Positions 1-7,246 of a DNA stretch of 64,000 nucleotides are shown here, piece after piece (positions within the stretch are counted from its first letter, which is position 1; the number at the start of each line of letters is the position of its first letter). This DNA comes from Pararhizobium sp. A13 (lineage in GTDB: Bacteria; Pseudomonadota; Alphaproteobacteria; Rhizobiales; Rhizobiaceae). Where the stretch lies: positions 169,001-233,000 of the forward strand of contig NZ_CP149510.1 of the NCBI RefSeq assembly GCF_040126305.1. Direction: 5' to 3'. A program made the position numbers and the translations under genes. A model generated the notes under the pieces. It saw nothing but the letters and a program-made list of their open reading frames with translations. It searched no databases and had not been told where the DNA came from.

Positions 1-141
1 CTGAAGATCATCGACGTGTTCATCTGCAAGCTTCGCAAGAAGCTGGCAAATGCTGCCGGCGGCGCCAACTACATCGAAACGGTCTGGGGTCGCGGCTATG
101 TGCTGCGCGAGCCGGACGGCGATTTCGCAGAAAGCGCCTGA
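1..141 (+). CDS. ctrA: Cell-cycle response regulator CtrA, C-terminal end (partial)
   Basis: The last 46 codons of an OmpR-type response regulator are visible; the 5' part lies outside the window. They hold the recognition helix and winged-helix hairpin ([15 protein letters not shown], then [16 protein letters not shown]), which match the very conserved DNA-binding end of CtrA. CtrA is the alphaproteobacterial master cell-cycle regulator that binds TTAA-N7-TTAA. The protein ends in Ala-Ala-like residues (AESA), where the Caulobacter protein has its AA degradation signal. The neighbours chpT and eipA follow as in Brucella. A strong hairpin terminator lies downstream at about 227. The identification rests on the tail alone but is supported by context. 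Confidence 0.9.
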   Translation: MKIIDVFICKLRKKLANAAGGANYIETVWGRGYVLREPDGDFAESA

Positions 142-226
142 TTTTCGCCTGCTCTTCAGCTGGCGGCGTCCCGCATCCCGCATATGTGGAGACGCCACGG
201 CTGATCGTGCCGAAATGAGTGTGAAG

Positions 227-252
227 ACCCGCCGGAGATGGCGGGTTTTTTC
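227..252 (+). terminator. Rho-independent terminator of ctrA
   Basis: The stem cccgcc (228-233) pairs with ggcggg (240-245) and a run of six T follows directly. It lies 86 bases after the ctrA stop on the same strand. Confidence 0.75.
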
Positions 253-346
253 GTTTTTGGGGGCTGGATGGATCGGGGCGGCGCCCAGGGCGCCACACTA
301 CAAAAAAGCTGAGGCTGGGGGCAGCGGCTTCATCTGGCGGACACCG

Positions 347-388
347 GAGTATGATTTTGGGAGTATGATTTTGGGAGTATGATTTTGA
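347..388. repeat. Three tandem copies of a 14-bp unit
   Basis: The unit gagtatgattttgg occurs three times head to tail (347-360, 361-374, 375-388; the third copy ends in ga). The array stops exactly at the stop codon of the minus-strand receiver gene that ends at 389. It is a small array of the kind that changes copy number by slippage. Confidence 0.9.
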
Positions 389-751
389 TCAGGCAGCGAC
401 CGACAGGCTGCCAAAGACGCTGGTCAGGATCTTGCGGTCAAACGGCTTCAGGAGGAAGTCGTCAGCGCCGGCCCGCTTGCCGGCCATCATCTTCTTCAGG
501 TCGGCTTCGACAACGCAGTAGTAGATGCGCACGCCCTTGCCGCCGGGCAGGTTGCGGATATTGGCAATGAGGTCCAGCGCGCCATCGAGAGCGGCATCGA
601 CGATAATGATATTCGGCAATTCCGCTTCGCAGCGCACGAGCGCCTCAAGGCCGTTGGCGGCCTCGGACACCAGGAAGTTCAAGCCGGAGAGAATGCGCTT
701 TCCAACCTTGCGTACGACGTCAGAATCATCGGCAATCATTAACCGTTGCAT
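389..751 (-). CDS. Single-domain response regulator (receiver only)
   Basis: This 120-residue CheY-like receiver has no output domain. The acidic pair is D9-D10, the probable phosphorylated aspartate is D52 (IIIVDAALDG) and the conserved lysine is K102 (LLKPFD). The usual Thr/Ser switch residue is not visible: the strand reads IYYCVVEAD, so the protein may not toggle like CheY. The start is the ATG at 751, with AAGGAGCT in front of it; an upstream in-frame start would add 16 residues without a better ribosome site. It lies between ctrA and chpT, head to head with neither, so a role in the CtrA phosphorelay is plausible but inferred. I could not tie it to DivK or CpdR by sequence. Confidence 0.85.
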   Translation of the reverse strand: MQRLMIADDSDVVRKVGKRILSGLNFLVSEAANGLEALVRCEAELPNIIIVDAALDGALDLIANIRNLPGGKGVRIYYCVVEADLKKMMAGKRAGADDFLLKPFDRKILTSVFGSLSVAA

Positions 752-865
752 CTCTAGCTCCTTCTTTATACCTAAGCGGGAGTCATTCCCTTGCAACAAC
801 CGTATTCCGGTTTGGCAAAGATTCAGTTACCGCGGGAACTAAAAAGACATTTATCTCGGGGTACC

Positions 866-1513
866 TCAGGCTTCGGTCATCCTTGCCGAAAAGATGATCT
901 CCTCCGGCGTCGACTCCACCGCGATCTCCATGCCGGCCTCTTCGGCAAGCAGCACCGTGTAATAGGGCTGGATGGTGTGAGCATCGACCGCTTCTTCGAG
1001 CGTGCCGGACAGCAGTTCGATCAGCTTCGGCGGCACGCGCATCATCCGGCCCTTGGCGATCAGCTTGAAGACCGCGTCATATTCAGGGTTTTCCAGCACG
1101 ACCTCGATCGAGCCACCGCGAGGAATGGCGCCATAGGCGATCAGGAACAGGTTGAGCAGCAGCTTCACGCGGTTCTTGGCGATAATGACGCGTGGGCCGG
1201 TCCAGGTGACTTCGGTCTTCTTTTCGACGGAGGCGAAATCCTTCGCGGCCTTTTCGGCCTCGCCGGTATCGATCGAGGCGCCGACCGAGCCGGAAGCACC
1301 GAAAGCAAGCCGCGCGAACTTCAACCGGACAGACGCATTGAGCGCACTGGTGCGGATCAAGTCCATGGCATCGGCATCCGCCCCGCCCTCGTCGAGAAGC
1401 TCGAGGCCGTTGTTGATGGCGCCAACAGGAGAGATGATGTCATGGCAGACGCGGCTGCACAGAAGCGCTGCGAGATCAGGACCGGTCAAGGTCAGGTTCG
1501 GGTTCTTTCCCAT
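866..1513 (-). CDS. chpT: Histidine phosphotransferase ChpT
   Basis: The 215-residue protein has the ChpT layout. An N-terminal helical dimerisation region carries the phospho-accepting histidine, H24, in the motif RVCHDIISPVGAINNGLELL, and a degenerate ATPase-like C-terminal domain follows. In Caulobacter and Brucella ChpT passes phosphate from CckA to CtrA and CpdR, and so controls both CtrA activity and its proteolysis. The start ATG at 1513 is preceded by GAGGAA on the minus strand. The gene sits beside ctrA and divergent from eipA, the same neighbourhood as in Brucella. Length and motif are normal for the family. Confidence 0.93.
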   Translation of the reverse strand: MGKNPNLTLTGPDLAALLCSRVCHDIISPVGAINNGLELLDEGGADADAMDLIRTSALNASVRLKFARLAFGASGSVGASIDTGEAEKAAKDFASVEKKTEVTWTGPRVIIAKNRVKLLLNLFLIAYGAIPRGGSIEVVLENPEYDAVFKLIAKGRMMRVPPKLIELLSGTLEEAVDAHTIQPYYTVLLAEEAGMEIAVESTPEEIIFSARMTEA

Positions 1514-1660
1514 GTCGATTCCTCAATAGCCGTCTTTCGGCTTCCGGCTCATAAGCGTGGCCAGGCGGCCTTCCGCGATGCTTTTGCCAGCATGGTCTAG
1601 CCCGCGAAGATTGCGCGGGCATAGCGTCAAGGGCGAAGATCATAAAGACACCACATTTGG

Positions 1661-1675
1661 TAAACCGATTGTTAA
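1661..1675. promoter_or_regulatory. Possible imperfect CtrA box upstream of eipA
   Basis: taaa-N7-ttaa differs at one base from the CtrA consensus TTAA-N7-TTAA. It lies in the divergent region between chpT and eipA, 116 bases before the eipA start. CtrA control of eipA is known in Brucella; binding at this site is inference. Confidence 0.4.
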
Positions 1676-1790
1676 GATCATCGGTTCAAATTGCTGACAA
1701 TCAGCCCGAGCCCGTGACAGACTTGAACGGGGCAGGACAGCGGCCTGCGAATGAACACGCGCAGGCGCTCCCGGATTTACGGAGAAAACT

Positions 1791-2381
1791 ATGCAGCGGA
1801 TCGTCAATGCCGTGAAAACCAACCTCCTCCGCATGCTCGTGACATTGATGGCTGTCTTCAGCCTCGTGTCCGTTTCGCACGCGCAGAGTGCCAACGGCTC
1901 CCAGTACACGATGCAGGAAATCGTCGATGCCGGTCACGGCTTCTTCGGATCGACATCCGGCGGCCTTGCCAAAGTGGTCGAGAACGCATTTTCCAAATAC
2001 GGACTGCCGAACGGCTACATCCTTGGCCAGGAGGGCTCCGGCGCGTTCGTGGCCGGCCTGACCTATGGCGAAGGCGACCTCTACACAAAGAATGCGGGCC
2101 AACACAACGTGTTCTGGCAGGGGCCGTCGCTCGGCATCGACTGGGGCGGTCAGGGCAGCCGCGCGATGATGCTGGTCTACAACCTTCCAGCCGTCCCCTC
2201 GCTCTACAAGCGCTTCGGCGGTGTCTCCGGCTCGGCCTATGTGGTCGCAGGCGTCGGCATGACGGTGCTGACCGATGACAACATCGTGCTGGTGCCGATC
2301 CGCACGGGGATCGGCGCACGGCTCGGCATCAATGTCGGCTATCTGAAGCTCACCCAGCAGCCGACCTGGAACCCCTTCTGA
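1791..2381 (+). CDS. eipA: Envelope integrity protein EipA (DUF1134)
   Basis: This is a 196-residue DUF1134 protein. Residues 1-32 form a signal peptide ending SVSHAQS, which sends it to the periplasm. The mature part is glycine-rich and beta-rich (GSGAFVAGLTYGEG, KRFGGVSGSAYVVAGVG). EipA in Brucella abortus is a periplasmic protein needed for resistance to envelope stress and for virulence, and its gene lies next to chpT and ctrA, as here. The start ATG at 1791 follows ACGGAGAA. A possible CtrA site lies upstream at 1661. The C-terminus (TQQPTWNPF) is intact. A hairpin at 2421 may end the transcript. Confidence 0.9.
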   Translation: MQRIVNAVKTNLLRMLVTLMAVFSLVSVSHAQSANGSQYTMQEIVDAGHGFFGSTSGGLAKVVENAFSKYGLPNGYILGQEGSGAFVAGLTYGEGDLYTKNAGQHNVFWQGPSLGIDWGGQGSRAMMLVYNLPAVPSLYKRFGGVSGSAYVVAGVGMTVLTDDNIVLVPIRTGIGARLGINVGYLKLTQQPTWNPF

Positions 2382-2420
2382 GGAAAAATCGCCGCGTTAT
2401 CCTTGTCCGTCATTTCTTCA

Positions 2421-2452
2421 GCGGACGCGTCTTGCAAAAAAGGCGCGTCCGC
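2421..2452 (+). terminator. Hairpin after eipA
   Basis: The perfect 9-bp stem gcggacgcg / cgcgtccgc has a 14-base loop that includes six A. There is no T run on the plus strand, so termination there is uncertain. Confidence 0.4.
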
Positions 2453-2539
2453 GAATACTTGAAGTGATATCGTCGTTAGGCTTTCGAGCGACTGAAACGA
2501 GAACCGTTGCCGCGTGCTTCGAATTGAAATGGCCAGCCC

Positions 2540-3736
2540 TTGATTGAATTCGTACTCCTGTTTGCGCTCGGTTTCCTGACGGCGGCTATTCTCGGCCTTC
2601 TGGCTGCTCCGGTCGTCCACAAGCGCATCGTCCGTTTCGCCGAAGACCGATTGAAGGCGACGATGCCGCTGTCTCCACAGGAAGTGCGGGCACAAAAGGA
2701 TGCGGCACGCGCCAGCTATGCCGCCGAAAACGCCCGCACCAGCCAAGTCCTGAAGCGCGAGCGCGACAAGAACGTCACGCTATTGCTGCAGAATGATGCC
2801 GTCCTGAAAGACGCCCAGCGCCTCGCCGGCGAAAATGCCGATCTGCACACCCAGATCGCCGACATGAATGTCGAGGCCGCCGACCTGCGTTCCACCGCCC
2901 GCCAACTGGAGCAGACGATCGAGCGGCTGAAGGCGAGTTTGGCCGACGTCGAGCGCGATAACGTCAAGAAGAACATCGACATCAAGACACTGACACGTCA
3001 GGTGGACCACGTCGCCGCCGATTTGGACAGCCTTAAGATCGACGCCGCCACCTACGATACGGAGGCGGAAAACCTGAAAAGCCGCATTGCCGGGCTGAGG
3101 GATGAGCGCGAAAACCTGCGTAACGAACTGAGAGCGGAAAGCGCCAGAGCGCGCGAGCTGGAAGCCCGGCTTGCGCGTGACGAAACCCGCATCCGCCAGT
3201 TCGAAGCCAAGCTTGCCAGGGAAATCGCTGCCAATGCGGACAAGGATAGCTTTCTCGAGCGCCGTGCGGCAGAAATCGAGCGTTTGAAGGCAAAGGTCAG
3301 GGATGCGGGCACCGATCTGCGCGATGCATCGAAGGCCCTGCGGGCTGCCGGCCTGACGATGCCTGTACGGAAAGATAAAAAGCCTTTGGCAGAAATGCCG
3401 GCCGCCGACGGCCTGCCTGTCCATGCGCCGACGTCTGTTGCGGATTCCCTCCCCTCAAGCGCCGTCATCGATCTGACCGTGCCCGCCGACTACGCCCGCA
3501 ACCGGGCGGCCGCCGTGTCGGAGCGGCTGATCAATTCGAAAACATCGTCCCATGACGACGCCCTGCGGGAAGAAATTGCCGATATCGCGGCAACCATGGT
3601 GGCCTTGACCGCGGCAAAGGAAGGCCCGGCCTCGCCGATACCGGCTCTTCTCAAACCCGCCAGCGCACAGACCGAAGCGAACGAAAAAAGCCTCGCCGGC
3701 CGCGTCAGGGACATGTTCCCGCCGGAGCAGCCATAA
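2540..3736 (+). CDS. Membrane-anchored coiled-coil protein
   Basis: The 398-residue protein begins with one transmembrane segment (residues 3-24, EFVLLFALGFLTAAILGLL). A basic stretch and a long charged heptad-type region from about residue 60 to 270 follow, with many repeats of R/E/L/A such as ERLKA, ARELEARLARDETRIRQFEAKLAREI. It is predicted to be an inner-membrane protein with a large cytoplasmic coiled coil. The C-terminal 120 residues are less ordered. The likely start is TTG at 2540, because the ATG at 2529 runs into a stop in another frame and the transmembrane segment needs residues from 2540 on. No strong ribosome site is visible. I know similar proteins only as conserved hypotheticals of rhizobia; the function is unknown. 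Confidence 0.8.
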   Translation: MIEFVLLFALGFLTAAILGLLAAPVVHKRIVRFAEDRLKATMPLSPQEVRAQKDAARASYAAENARTSQVLKRERDKNVTLLLQNDAVLKDAQRLAGENADLHTQIADMNVEAADLRSTARQLEQTIERLKASLADVERDNVKKNIDIKTLTRQVDHVAADLDSLKIDAATYDTEAENLKSRIAGLRDERENLRNELRAESARARELEARLARDETRIRQFEAKLAREIAANADKDSFLERRAAEIERLKAKVRDAGTDLRDASKALRAAGLTMPVRKDKKPLAEMPAADGLPVHAPTSVADSLPSSAVIDLTVPADYARNRAAAVSERLINSKTSSHDDALREEIADIAATMVALTAAKEGPASPIPALLKPASAQTEANEKSLAGRVRDMFPPEQP

Positions 3737-3742
3737 GCGCCG

Positions 3743-4570
3743 TCAAATAAACCCGTTGATTATCGCAACCTGATGCAGCGCAATGCCGGTCGCGGTGGCG
3801 ACGTTGAGGCTGTCGAGACCGGGCCGTTGGCGTATGCGGGCAGTGCGGATCGAGGACAGGATAGGCTGTGGCAATCCCTCACCCTCGGTGCCCACCAGAA
3901 GCGCCGTGCGCGGCGATGGCGCAATGTCGCGCAAATCGGTTTGCCCGCGCGGTGACAGCCCCCAGATCGAAAATCCCTCCGCCTGCAACCGCGACACAAG
4001 CGCTGCGACCGAGCCTTCCCGGGCAAAGGGCACCGTCAGGACCGAGCCGACGGACACGCGGATCGCCTTGCGGTACATGGGATCGCAGCTGGTGTCGTCC
4101 ATCAGCACCGCATCGGCGCCGAACGCCGCCGCATTGCGGAACATGGAACCCATATTGTCGTGGTTGGAGATGCCGCAGGCGGCCAGCACCAGGCTTTTGG
4201 CAGGCAGAGCGCCAATGAGCGTATCCATTCGGGGCGCACGATCACACTTGCCAAGCGCCAGCACGCCGCGATGCATGTTGAAACCGGCAATGGCATCGAA
4301 CACCACGGCATTGGCGACATAGACGGGAATATCGGCCGGGAATTCGGCAAGAATGTCGCTGACACCGCTGACCCGGTTTTCGAGCAGCAGGATCGCCTCT
4401 GCCTCTATGCCCCGGCCTGCGCGATGCGCGGCGGCAAGCACGCGCAGCACCACGGTTCCCTCGGCGATAAAGCGGCCGTGCCGTCCGGTGAGGTCCCGTT
4501 CCTTGATCGACACCAAGCCGGCAATACGCGGATCAGCCGGATCGTCGATGCGGACGGGAGCTTTCGCCAC
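3743..4570 (-). CDS. TrmH/SpoU-family RNA 2'-O-methyltransferase
   Basis: The 275-residue protein of the SPOUT class has an N-terminal substrate-binding part (about 1-110) and a C-terminal knotted methyltransferase domain. Family motifs are visible: NHDNMGSMFRNAAAFGADAVLM (motif 1), LLVGTEGEGLP (motif 2) and LDSLNVATATGIALHQ (motif 3). Such enzymes methylate the ribose of rRNA or tRNA with S-adenosylmethionine; the exact nucleotide cannot be told from sequence. The start is taken as GTG at 4570, 13 bases after the stop of the upstream small membrane protein, so the two are probably one operon. Longer readings through the upstream gene are in the wrong context. It converges on the coiled-coil gene with a gap of only 6 bases. 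Confidence 0.85.
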   Translation of the reverse strand: MAKAPVRIDDPADPRIAGLVSIKERDLTGRHGRFIAEGTVVLRVLAAAHRAGRGIEAEAILLLENRVSGVSDILAEFPADIPVYVANAVVFDAIAGFNMHRGVLALGKCDRAPRMDTLIGALPAKSLVLAACGISNHDNMGSMFRNAAAFGADAVLMDDTSCDPMYRKAIRVSVGSVLTVPFAREGSVAALVSRLQAEGFSIWGLSPRGQTDLRDIAPSPRTALLVGTEGEGLPQPILSSIRTARIRQRPGLDSLNVATATGIALHQVAIINGFI

Positions 4571-4583
4571 GAGACTGTCCCGC

Positions 4584-4967
4584 TCAGTTCGGCTTGACGG
4601 TGATGTCCGCGGTGATGCGGCCGGCAGCGATATCGAAGACGAACGCCTTGCGGTCTCCACCGCCGACAGCGCCGTAGAACAGGATCTGGCCGCCCGACAG
4701 AGCCACGTCCGAAACCTCAAACCCGGCCGGCAGGGCTGCAATTGCCGTCCGCGGTGCATCGCTCGGGACTGAAACGGCGGCCGTTTGCGACGCATCCTGA
4801 TCGCTCAGTCGTGTTACCTTGTAGACAATCGCCCCAAGCACGACCATAAGCATCACCAACATGACACCGGCCGAGACAAGCTGCAGACGGATCATCTTGC
4901 GGCGCACGTTCTCCATCACCGGATCGAGCGGCTTTTCTTCCTGTTCGTCTGGTTTCTGAGTAGACAT
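4584..4967 (-). CDS. Small single-pass membrane protein
   Basis: The protein has 127 residues: a charged cytoplasmic head (STQKPDEQEEKPLDPVMENVRRKMIRLQ), one transmembrane helix at about 31-50 (LVSAGVMLVMLMVVLGAIVY), then a periplasmic domain of about 75 residues rich in beta and glycine. It resembles short alphaproteobacterial proteins of unknown function (possibly the DUF6476 group, unverified). The ATG at 4967 is chosen because the longer upstream reading is the shadow of rluD. It is cotranscribed with the methyltransferase downstream and divergent from rluD, whose start is only 31 bases away. Confidence 0.75.
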   Translation of the reverse strand: MSTQKPDEQEEKPLDPVMENVRRKMIRLQLVSAGVMLVMLMVVLGAIVYKVTRLSDQDASQTAAVSVPSDAPRTAIAALPAGFEVSDVALSGGQILFYGAVGGGDRKAFVFDIAAGRITADITVKPN

Positions 4968-4998
4968 GGCTGGCCTTACCTGCGGAATGGAACGAAGA

Positions 4999-6027
4999 AT
5001 GAGCGATCCCTTTAAACAAGCCCCGGCCATTAGGAAAGTCCTGACCGCAAATGAGGAAGCGAGCGGCCGGATGGACGCCTTCCTGACCGAGGCGCTGGCC
5101 GGCGAGTTTTCCCGCAACCGCATCAAGAGCCTGATCGAACAAGGCGAGGTCACCCTCAACGGCAAGACCATCAAGGAAGCGAAGAAGAAGGTGCAGCCGG
5201 GCGACATCTTCGAGATCGGCCTGCCGGAACCGGAAGATCCCGAGCCCAAGGGCGAGGATATCCCTCTCGATGTGCTCTACGAGGATGACGACCTGATCGT
5301 GCTCGTCAAACCGCCGGGCCTTGTCGTTCATCCCGGCGCCGGCAACTGGACGGGCACGCTGGTCAACGCGTTGATCCATCATTGCGGCAACAGCCTGTCG
5401 GGCATCGGTGGCGTCAAGCGGCCGGGCATCGTCCATCGCCTTGACAAGGATACGAGCGGCGTCATGGTCGTTGCAAAGAACGACGCGGCGCACCGCCATC
5501 TCTCCGACCAGTTCGCCGACCATGGGCGCACCGGCCCGCTGGAACGGGCCTATATGGCTGTCGTCTGGGGGCGCCCGCGCGGCCTTAAGGGAACGATCGA
5601 CGCGCCGCTCGGCCGCGCCGGCGACCGGGTCAAGCGTGCCGTCAAGCAGGAAGGAACGGATGATGCGCGCGAAGCCATCACCCATTACGAGGTCATCGAG
5701 CGCTATCACGAAAAGCCCGACGCGACCGCGCTCGCTTCGATGGTCGAATGCCATCTCGAAACCGGCCGTACCCACCAGATCCGCGTGCACATGGCCCATA
5801 TCGGCCATCCGCTGATCGGCGATCAGGATTATGGCGCAGCGTTCAAGACCAAGGCCAACCTGCTGCCGGATGCCGCAAAAGCCGTCGTCAACCGCTTCCC
5901 ACGCCAGGCGCTGCACGCCTTCATGCTGGCGTTCGAACACCCTTCGACCGGAGAAACCATGCATTTCGAGTCGCCGGTTCCCGACGATATGCGTGAACTG
6001 GTCGAGGCACTGAGGGCGAAGGCTTAA
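4999..6027 (+). CDS. rluD: 23S rRNA pseudouridine synthase (RluA/RluD family)
   Basis: This 342-residue enzyme has an N-terminal S4 RNA-binding domain (about residues 20-80, NRIKSLIEQGEVTLNG) and a C-terminal catalytic domain. The signature HRLDKDTSG places the catalytic aspartate at residue 149, and RTHQIRVHMAHIGHPLIGD is the second family motif. RluD makes pseudouridines at helix 69 of 23S rRNA and helps 50S assembly; RluA-family members with other targets cannot be excluded. The start is set at ATG 4999 (MSDPFKQAP), with GGAACGAAG before it; in-frame ATGs at 4966 and 4987 are alternatives. In many alphaproteobacteria rluD precedes rpoH, as it does here. Confidence 0.88.
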   Translation: MSDPFKQAPAIRKVLTANEEASGRMDAFLTEALAGEFSRNRIKSLIEQGEVTLNGKTIKEAKKKVQPGDIFEIGLPEPEDPEPKGEDIPLDVLYEDDDLIVLVKPPGLVVHPGAGNWTGTLVNALIHHCGNSLSGIGGVKRPGIVHRLDKDTSGVMVVAKNDAAHRHLSDQFADHGRTGPLERAYMAVVWGRPRGLKGTIDAPLGRAGDRVKRAVKQEGTDDAREAITHYEVIERYHEKPDATALASMVECHLETGRTHQIRVHMAHIGHPLIGDQDYGAAFKTKANLLPDAAKAVVNRFPRQALHAFMLAFEHPSTGETMHFESPVPDDMRELVEALRAKA

Positions 6028-6135
6028 GTTCGACTTTTGCCGGGCCGGAAAAGATCGGATTTGCTGTATTTCAGCCCTTGATATTTTGCCGGAGAACACA
6101 ATTTACAGTGTGCAACCCGAATGAAGCATTCGCTT

Positions 6136-6165
6136 CTCCGGCTTCACGCCTGTGTGAAACCGGAG
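6136..6165. repeat. Inverted repeat in the rpoH upstream region
   Basis: ctccgg (6136-6141) pairs with ccggag (6160-6165) and ttcac (6143-6147) with gtgaa (6154-6158), a 12-bp stem with one mismatch and a 6-base loop. There is no T run. It ends three bases before the putative rpoH -35 box, so it could be an operator or an end hairpin for rluD. Confidence 0.7.
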
Positions 6166-6168
6166 TTC

Positions 6169-6196
6169 TTGAATCATGCTTTCACCGCACTTATCT
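6169..6196 (+). promoter_or_regulatory. Predicted rpoH promoter
   Basis: TTGAAT (6169-6174), 16-base spacer, TTATCT (6191-6196), giving a leader of about 70 bases before the rpoH start. The -35 also reads CTTGAA, the core of heat-shock sigma promoters, so autoregulation is possible. Confidence 0.5.
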
Positions 6197-6272
6197 ATGA
6201 GCATGTGGGGTCGGACAGACCCACAAGCCCGGCTTGCCAGAAGGAGGCCGGAACGCGAAAGGGGGGTGCATC

Positions 6273-7178
6273 ATGGCCCGCAGTACGTTACCGTCCATTA
6301 CCGCCGGAGAAGGCGGTCTCAATCGTTACCTTGACGAAATCCGCAAATTTCCCATGCTCGAGCCGCAGGAAGAGTACATGCTCGCCAAGCGGTACCAGGA
6401 GCATGACGACCGCAAGGCGGCACATCAACTCGTCACCAGCCATCTGCGCCTCGTGGCGAAGATCGCCATGGGGTATCGCGGTTATGGCCTGCCGATCGGC
6501 GAAGTTGTTTCCGAGGGCAATGTCGGCCTCATGCAGGCCGTCAAGAAGTTCGACCCGGAACGAGGCTTCCGCCTGGCAACCTATGCCATGTGGTGGATCA
6601 AGGCCTCGATCCAGGAATATATCCTGCGCTCGTGGTCGCTCGTCAAAATGGGCACGACCGCCAATCAGAAGCGGCTGTTCTTCAACCTGCGCCGCCTCAA
6701 GGGCAAGATCCAGGCCCTCGACGAGGGTGATCTGAAGCCCGAGCAGGTCAAGCACATCGCAACAACGCTGAACGTTTCGGAAGCCGAAGTCGTCTCGATG
6801 AACCAGCGCCTCTCCGGCGACGCATCGCTCAACGCACCGATCAAGGCGGGCGAAGGCGAGTCCGGCCAATGGCAGGACTGGCTGGTCGATGACCACGACA
6901 CCCAGGAAGAAATGCTCATCGAACAGGACGAGCTGGAAAACCGCCGTGGCCTCTTGTCGAGCGCCATGAACGTGTTGAACGATCGTGAACGCCGCATCTT
7001 CGAGGCCCGCCGCCTGACCGAAGAGCCGGTAACGCTCGAAGATCTTTCGACGGAATTCGACATCAGCCGTGAGCGCGTTCGCCAGATCGAGGTCCGCGCC
7101 TTCGAAAAGGTTCAGGACGCCGTCCGCAAGGCGGCGCTCGAGCGGCAGAACGCGCTTCGCGTCGTCGAAGGCGCCTGA
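6273..7178 (+). CDS. rpoH: Heat-shock sigma factor RpoH (sigma-32)
   Basis: The 301-residue sigma factor has region 2 (about 25-125: GLPIGEVVSEGNVGLMQAVKKFDPERGFRLATYAMWWIKASIQEYILRSW in overlapping motifs), the RpoH box (QKRLFFNLRR at about 131, specific to sigma-32) and region 4 (about 235-290: EPVTLEDLSTEFDISRERVRQIE). It directs RNA polymerase to chaperone and protease genes. The ATG at 6273 follows AAGGGGGG. Rhizobia usually have two rpoH genes; the position after rluD fits rpoH1. A strong bidirectional terminator lies just downstream. The ftsH promoter in this window has features of a sigma-32 target. Confidence 0.95.
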   Translation: MARSTLPSITAGEGGLNRYLDEIRKFPMLEPQEEYMLAKRYQEHDDRKAAHQLVTSHLRLVAKIAMGYRGYGLPIGEVVSEGNVGLMQAVKKFDPERGFRLATYAMWWIKASIQEYILRSWSLVKMGTTANQKRLFFNLRRLKGKIQALDEGDLKPEQVKHIATTLNVSEAEVVSMNQRLSGDASLNAPIKAGEGESGQWQDWLVDDHDTQEEMLIEQDELENRRGLLSSAMNVLNDRERRIFEARRLTEEPVTLEDLSTEFDISRERVRQIEVRAFEKVQDAVRKAALERQNALRVVEGA

Positions 7179-7193
7179 GTGTAAAGCAATAGA

Positions 7194-7230
7194 TAAAAAA
7201 GCCGGCTGGATCGCTCCAGCCGGCTTTTTC
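7194..7230. terminator. Bidirectional terminator between rpoH and the convergent membrane-protein gene
   Basis: The 15-bp perfect stem (7196-7210 with 7215-7229; core gccggctgga / tccagccggc) is flanked by A6 on the left and T5 on the right, so it can stop transcription from both sides. Confidence 0.9.
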
Positions 7231-7246
7231 ATGTGGAATTTCACGC

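Noticed and set aside
4717..6099. Open frame of 460 codons on the minus strand
   Set aside because: Antisense to rluD and overlapping the small membrane gene in another frame; no recognisable domain.
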